Source of the DNA: Pardosa pseudoannulata
Lineage: Eukaryota; Arthropoda; Arachnida; Araneae; Lycosidae
Assembly: GCA_032207245.1 (NCBI GenBank)
Contig: CM063501.1
Coordinates: 82,070,465-82,134,464, forward strand
Direction: 5' to 3'
DNA: 64,000 bases
How positions within the stretch are numbered: position 1 is the first letter of the stretch; each line of letters opens with the position of its first letter. Both the position numbers and the translations under genes were made by a program. The notes under the pieces were generated by a model. The model ran no database searches. It saw nothing but the letters and a program-made list of their open reading frames with translations, and had not been told where the DNA came from. Of the stretch, positions 59,054 to 64,000 are shown in pieces.

Positions 59054-59647
59054 GAGGGTGTGTAATATATCAAAATTATTTAACTTTAATATTTCCTTAA
59101 AAATCTCTTCTCTCATATTCTAACTCCTTAAAATCTTTTTCCTGCCTCTAAAAGTCCTAATAAAAGGAGTGCCCTCGAATTAAAATACTTTCGATACATT
59201 TCTCAAAGTGTCTCAAAGTCTTTCTGTGCTATAAATATAAATTTTCTGTCTGTTGAATAAACAGAAAATATATCTTTATCCGTTTTCCAGATGTCGCCGG
59301 CAAACGACTCCCCTTTTATCCTGATCTTAATAGTTTAATTCGCTGACTACGTTTCTTATCCTCTGAGAGAAAAAAAAATCTGTCTTCGCTCATGAGTGCA
59401 CCTCTGTTTGAGCAGAGTGATTTTTATGTCTTTCTCTTGTCCGTCATGGACTAGTAAAGATGTCCGTTTTTAGCAGCTCTAATATAAAGTTTTTATTAGA
59501 CTTGAGCCGTTCTCTTCAGTGTCGGCCGACTGTATTTTTATTACTGCTAAGCTGATTAGGCTTTCTTCTTGCCCAGTATCCGTGGCAAGTAAAAATAATT
59601 GTGGCTATGGCTTTACCTTCTCCATCAGGTTTATAGTTCCTGGATTA
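59051..59647 (+). repeat. Dispersed repeat R, bounded by microsatellites, copy 2
   Basis: Inverted match to the block at 8.14-8.69 kb. Phrases include ttaatatttccttaaaaatc, ccttaaaatctttttcctgc, ctttcgatacatttctcaaa, cttgtccgtcatggactagt, ttttagcagctctaatat and tttatagttcctggatta. It is enclosed by TA on the left and CA/TA on the right. Coding similarity not found. Confidence 0.7.
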
Positions 59648-59781
<134 letters not shown>

Positions 59782-59950
59782 TCATGTCCATAAATTAAGG
59801 ATAATTCAGAATCACACAGAAATTGAGCTCTAAAATAAAAATTTCCCCTGTAGAATTATCACACACATCTTAAAGAAGAATATGCAAATTGCAGGAAACC
59901 ACCAGATGGCGCGGATAGTAAGTCACAATGACGAGAGTGTATGAAAGGGG

Positions 59951-59957
59951 TATATAA
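59951..59957 (+). promoter_or_regulatory. TATA-like motif upstream of the Tc1 transposase
   Basis: TATATAA, 70 bases before the transposase ATG and inside the element. It is isolated from the microsatellite, so it is a plausible core promoter. Position-based inference. Confidence 0.4.
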
Positions 59958-60027
59958 GGAATGGTAGAAAGAATTAAAATTGTTTACAAGCGCTTTAAAA
60001 GCCTTTCAGTGAAATAACCGCATAGTT

Positions 60028-61055
60028 ATGGCACAAAGGAAACATTTGGATGATTTTTTACGTGGTAGAATTATCGGACGACTGGAATGTGGACGTACAC
60101 AGCTGGAAGTATCTGAGGAACTTGGAATCGCCCAGAGTGTCATCTCCAGGCTTTGGCAACGATTCAAACATGATGGTAATGTGAGTAGATGTTACAGCAC
60201 AGGTCGCCCCGAGTTACTACGCCGAATGATGACCGGTATTTGGCAGTTACTGCCAAAAGAAACAGACGGAGCACAGCATCAGACCTGTCTCGTCAGCTCT
60301 CTTCAGCTACCGGTACGACAGTTTCAAGGCAGACAGTGTACAGACGCTTAGGGAACATTGGTCTAAATGCTCGTAGGCCTGTTACATGTGTTCCCCTTAC
60401 CGCAACTCACTGTCGCCTGCGATTATGCTGGACTAGAGAGCATGCATTGTGGACACCGCAACAGTGGTCTTGTGTGATGTTTTCCGACGAGTCCAGGTTC
60501 AGTTTACATTCTGATTCTCGCCGGACTTTCATATGGAGAGCGTCAGGTACCCGTTACCACCAAGAGAACACCATTGAACGACACCGTTACGGTGGTGCAG
60601 GATGGCTCGTTTGGGGAGGAATTATTCTTGGTTCCAGAACTGACCTGCTTGTTCAGAGTGTAACGATGACAGGCCACATCTATCGGAATGTCATTCTGGA
60701 ACAACATGTACGTTTGTTTCGGGGCGCCATGGGTCCTGAATTTCTGAATAGGGATGACAACGCCCGACCTCACCGTGCAAACATTGTAGACGAATGCCTT
60801 CAATCGGAGGATATCACCCGTAAGGATTGGCCAGCATACTCACCGGACTTGAATCCAATAGAGCATGTGTGGGACATGCTTGGCCGACGAATTGCAGCCC
60901 GTCAACCCCTTCCCAATTGTCTATCGGAACTTCGGAGGGCATTGCTTGATGAGTGGTGTAATTTTCCCCAAGATCAGATTGATAATCTGATACTCAGCAT
61001 GCGTAGGCGTTGTAACGCTTGTATTGCATCGTCCGGGAGACATACTCCGTATTAA
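60028..61055 (+). pseudogene. Tc1-type DD34E transposase with a single frameshift
   Basis: A Tc1-family transposase: it binds the element's inverted repeats in the nucleus and moves the element between TA sites. The N terminus (MAQRKHLDDFLRGRIIGRLE, then QLEVSEELGIAQSVISRLWQ) is the first HTH, followed by GNVSRCYSTGRP with the GRPR-type hook. At a CCCC run (60207-60210) the frame shifts: one base is missing compared with the family, and the second frame carries RVTTPNDDRYLAVTAKRNRR, the second HTH and the whole catalytic domain to a stop. Catalytic residues are all present: Asp in FSDESRF (60486), Asp in RDDNARPH (60756) and Glu in NPIEHVWD (60861), with 34 residues between the last two. Total length without the shift would be about 342 residues, normal for the family. 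Start choice: ATG with the conserved N terminus. Probably inactive, but only by one lesion; a sequencing or assembly error is possible. Confidence 0.95.
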
Positions 61056-61189
61056 CCATCATACTAACCATGTTATACTGTTTTCTGTAAATAGGTTCTT
61101 TTTTGAAATTTGCTCCAGGGAGTAAAAACCGCAATTTTTATTAATTATGTCAAACATATATAATCTTTTTTGCTCTTTACCTTTTGTTT

Positions 61190-61195
61190 AATAAA
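61190..61195 (+). terminator. AATAAA polyadenylation signal of the Tc1 element
   Basis: AATAAA about 135 bases after the transposase stop and about 90 before the element end. A good position for 3' processing. Confidence 0.45.
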
Positions 61196-61278
61196 TAGAC
61201 TTTACAAATAAATCAAATTTGTTTTGCTTTTGTCTCTTTCATTGCCTGAACTTCATTATCCTTAATTTATGGACATGA

Positions 61279-61283
<5 letters not shown>

Positions 61284-61376
<93 letters not shown>
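61284..61376. repeat. Compound (TA)n(TG)n microsatellite
   Basis: About 28 TA units followed by 18 TG units, starting at the right terminus of the Tc1-type element. It mirrors the tract on the left side. Confidence 0.97.
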
Positions 61377-61377
<1 letters not shown>

Positions 61378-61379
61378 GT

Positions 61380-62215
61380 TTGGATTTCTATAATTATGGA
61401 AAAATTAGATGGATCCATTGAAGAACATGAAATATGAAATTTTATAGAGTCGAATCATAATTCTACAAGAAAGAATGCAACGGACTGCATTTCGTTAAGT
61501 TTCAAAGTGATGTATATATGTATATATACCTATACAGATATGTATGTATTTCAGAAAACAAAACTACGATTTTTCATACAATGTTGAAAATTTTTATTTT
61601 GGACTGGTTTATTATCCTCAATCTATTTATCCCAACACTTGAAATATAACATACATTAACGCTAATGGAATAGGCTATAAAATGATATCGACGATAAGAC
61701 ATTACAATAGTGTTGTGGCCTCAAGAGGTTCAACCTTACATTAAGCACAGGCGTTTGTATATTTTGTTCTTTTAACGAATCTAACTACATTAGTACACTC
61801 TCAGATAAGCCGAACATACCTGAAAGTTCAACATTTCAGCTTCATTTCAACTATATCTAAGGATAAGTATTAAAGTAAGTTTTAATTTGCATAGTTTTAT
61901 AACCAATATATTCAATTTAACAACAGATAGATCCAGTTTTAGTACTGACTAAATTAGATAGATTAAAAAAAAAAAAAAAAAAAAACTTCAACTTCATTTA
62001 AAATATCCGAATTGTAATTCTAACTGTCACATACTTTCGAAATTCATCGACAATTTAGAGTCCTTAGTATAAAGTGAAAGTTAATTTTAAAATAAATGTA
62101 TATCAGGAAGAAAAAAAAGTTGTCAAAATTAAAAAGATTATTACAGAACTTTTGTAAGGTAAAAAATGATAAGTAAAATGTAAGGTAAAAAATGGTAAAA
62201 AAAATCGTTTATCTA
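61380..62215. other. Unassigned AT-rich sequence with a poly(A) run
   Basis: Contains a run of about 20 A near 61.97 kb. No retrotransposon sequence precedes it, so it is not clearly a retroposed tail. Confidence 0.5.
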
Positions 62216-62219
62216 TTAA

Positions 62220-62820
62220 CACACTGTGTACTGATACATTTCGCAGCGGCATTGTACCGGGAGCGGGCGTTTTGCGCATAAATTTAGTTATTCAGTTAAA
62301 TCTCAATAGATCGTAAATTATTTAATTTTTTAACCAAGTTTTAGTATTTTATATTGAAATATATAAATAGTAATATATAAATAACCATAAGATTTTTGTA
62401 AAAAGAATATATTTTTACTGGATGCATTTATAATAGTATCGTAAATATGAAGAATCTAACAGAAATAGTAGTATATAGTTTCATTTTTCAAAGTAGTTGT
62501 ATAAATCTAAATTGATTTTTTTAAACAACCTCACCGTTCTGTGGTTTTGCATCGACTGATGTAAAAACTAGTTTTTATTTGTATAAATTTTTCCAGAATC
62601 TATGTAGCAGACAAGAACATTCGTGTTCATCTTCCTGTATATACCGTTATTTTTGTACCCACAAACAAACCATGTTGTTACACTAACCCATACTAGTACG
62701 TGACCCGCGCTCAAATATCAATAGTTAGAAAACGTACTAGTGCGTCGAGTAACGTACGAGTCCTGCGCTCAAGTATCAATTGTCCGGAAACGTACTAGTA
62801 CGTGTCCCGCATACAATGTG
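62220..62820 (-). mobile_element. TTAA-type MITE, GTAC-palindrome family, copy 3
   Basis: Flanked by TTAA (62216-62219, 62821-62824). Read on the reverse strand it starts CACATTGTATGCGGGACACG, then CGTACTAGTACG, with two further units of that palindrome inside (one changed to GCACTAGTACG, one CGTACTAGTATG) plus a degenerate CGTACG piece. The body matches copies 1 and 2 (cggtatatacaggaaga-like, ttcttgtctgctacatagat, gccgctgcga). No coding capacity. Confidence 0.88.
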
Positions 62821-62979
62821 TTAAAAAATAAAATTGTTTTCATGGTCAGAATGACAATTATTCACATCTGAAAAAAATATTCACGTAAGTTTCCTCTCTA
62901 TACACATGTTTTTTATTTGACGTTTTATCCAGTTTTAATCTTTCCTTAGGATGACATAATTTCCTACAAAAACGATCTA

Positions 62980-63110
62980 AAGGGCTGGGCTCGATCTCAG
63001 TTGGTTAAAATTAGAGCCCAAATTTCCTGTTATCAGGTATATAAAATCATGTGTCCAGGATATCAGGGTATATGTCACCCAGCTGATGAATGGTTCTGGT
63101 AAGAAGAATT
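62980..63110 (+). mobile_element. Possible tRNA-derived SINE remnant
   Basis: gatctcagttggttaaaat followed by tagagccc resembles a tRNA D-arm/A box, and the surrounding ggctgggctcg to tagagccc can pair. No good B box is present (tgtgtccaggat at most). It could be chance. Confidence 0.3.
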
Positions 63111-63114
63111 ATAT

Positions 63115-64000
63115 CTCTTCACGGTGTCAGCAAAGGTAAGGGTGACATCACACAACCCTCTGTAACAACTTAAGTACACTGAAAAGACGCTATTTCATCG
63201 TTAGATGATTAATGTGATATGTCATCTCTGATGAATTTACGAAAATGAAATCCAATGAAATTTTCTCGGCAGATAAAAAATAGTTGAAAATGACACGAAA
63301 TAAGATTTAAAAGTAAATTTAAGGGAAGTGTGTAAAAATTAAATTTGATTACTTTCTTTTATTCGAGAAAAAATTCTATAAAATATGGGAATTATATTGG
63401 TTTTTTTTTACTTTATTAATTTTGGAAATAAAAACTAATTTTATTAGCTCTCTCCCTTAATTCTCTTTAATGCTTAAAAAATTGTTCCAAATATTCTAAG
63501 TCTGTGAACGGGAAATCATATTTAAAGATTCAAATACTATGGAATTTTAAATATTTGTTTTACTGATTTATTCAGGTTTTTAGTCTTTCATTAAATATTG
63601 TAGACTCTTTTATTTGCAATATGTTAAGCAAACAAAGGAAATATGTGCATCTGGGAGAATGTTAGTTTACCAAAGATAAACTAAACGTTATATATTAAAA
63701 TCGTTTCTAATATTTGAATTTTAATAATAATTCTGAAATAATTACTTTTCGTATTTTCAGACACATATTTTCAATTGGTTTAATAAAAAATCTAACTTAA
63801 ATATTAGAATTAGTATTTTTAATTCGTTAAATTTATTGTTTAAAACAATACACATTGTGCATTATATGTAGTCGCCAAAATTTCTGACTCATATATTTCC
63901 ATTCTTTTATCTAAATAAATTTAAAAAAATTGAAACTACCTAAATAAATTTTATAAAATGAATCTATCTAAATAAATTTTATAAAATTTCATTAAAAACG
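63115..64000. other. Unassigned AT-rich sequence
   Basis: No gene or repeat recognised. The window's end contains a short duplication, aaataaattttataaaat, twice in the last 70 bases. Confidence 0.5.

Overview
This window looks like AT-rich eukaryotic intergenic DNA from an arthropod. A spider is my best guess, because the mix of Tc1/mariner, piggyBac-type, Helitron and jockey-like remnants and the style of the Tc1 protein fit what I know of web-spider genomes. That is an inference from family resemblance, not a database result. I found no convincing host gene, no rRNA, no functional tRNA gene and no CRISPR array. Nearly everything recognisable is a transposable element, a tandem repeat or a microsatellite.

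Region by region. 1-9 kb: a dead Tc1-type transposase, scattered single copies of an about 0.53-kb satellite unit, a TTAA-flanked element full of GTAC palindromes, and two long TA microsatellites around a repeat that recurs inverted near 59 kb. 9-17.5 kb: a tandem array of the 0.5-kb unit, interrupted by a second GTAC element and an internally deleted mariner. 18-26 kb: a Helitron, a five-copy 284-bp array, a three-copy array of about 0.2 kb, a Tc1 deletion derivative, and a probable reverse-strand LTR carrying a heat-shock-element-like motif. 27-31 kb: a tRNA-derived SINE with target-site duplications, a jockey-like RNase H remnant split by a piggyBac-type element and containing a 152-bp triplication, a short LTR-like block and a Helitron 3' end. 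31-38 kb: degenerate 0.8-kb repeats, a 426-bp inverted-repeat element, a mariner-type MITE and an ACTAT-rich minisatellite. 38-43 kb: a 476-bp tandem array into which a Helitron is inserted at an A/T position that the uninterrupted repeat units confirm. 45-52 kb: more piggyBac-type MITEs, a complete Helitron, a second RNase H/piggyBac composite and a solo LTR with a 4-bp duplication. 52-55 kb: a mariner pseudogene containing a nested MITE. 56-57.5 kb: three copies of an about 0.53-kb repeat. 59-61.4 kb: the youngest-looking element, a complete Tc1-type transposon with near-perfect ends and one frameshift, inserted into a microsatellite. 62-64 kb: an inverted GTAC element and unassigned sequence.

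No genes work together here in a pathway. The relations that can be read are nesting orders: MITE in mariner, piggyBac in RNase H, Helitron in satellite, mariner in satellite, and Tc1 in microsatellite. The clearest unexplained theme is a set of TTAA-type non-autonomous families with different ends, most of which carry short palindromes or repeated motifs just inside the ends.
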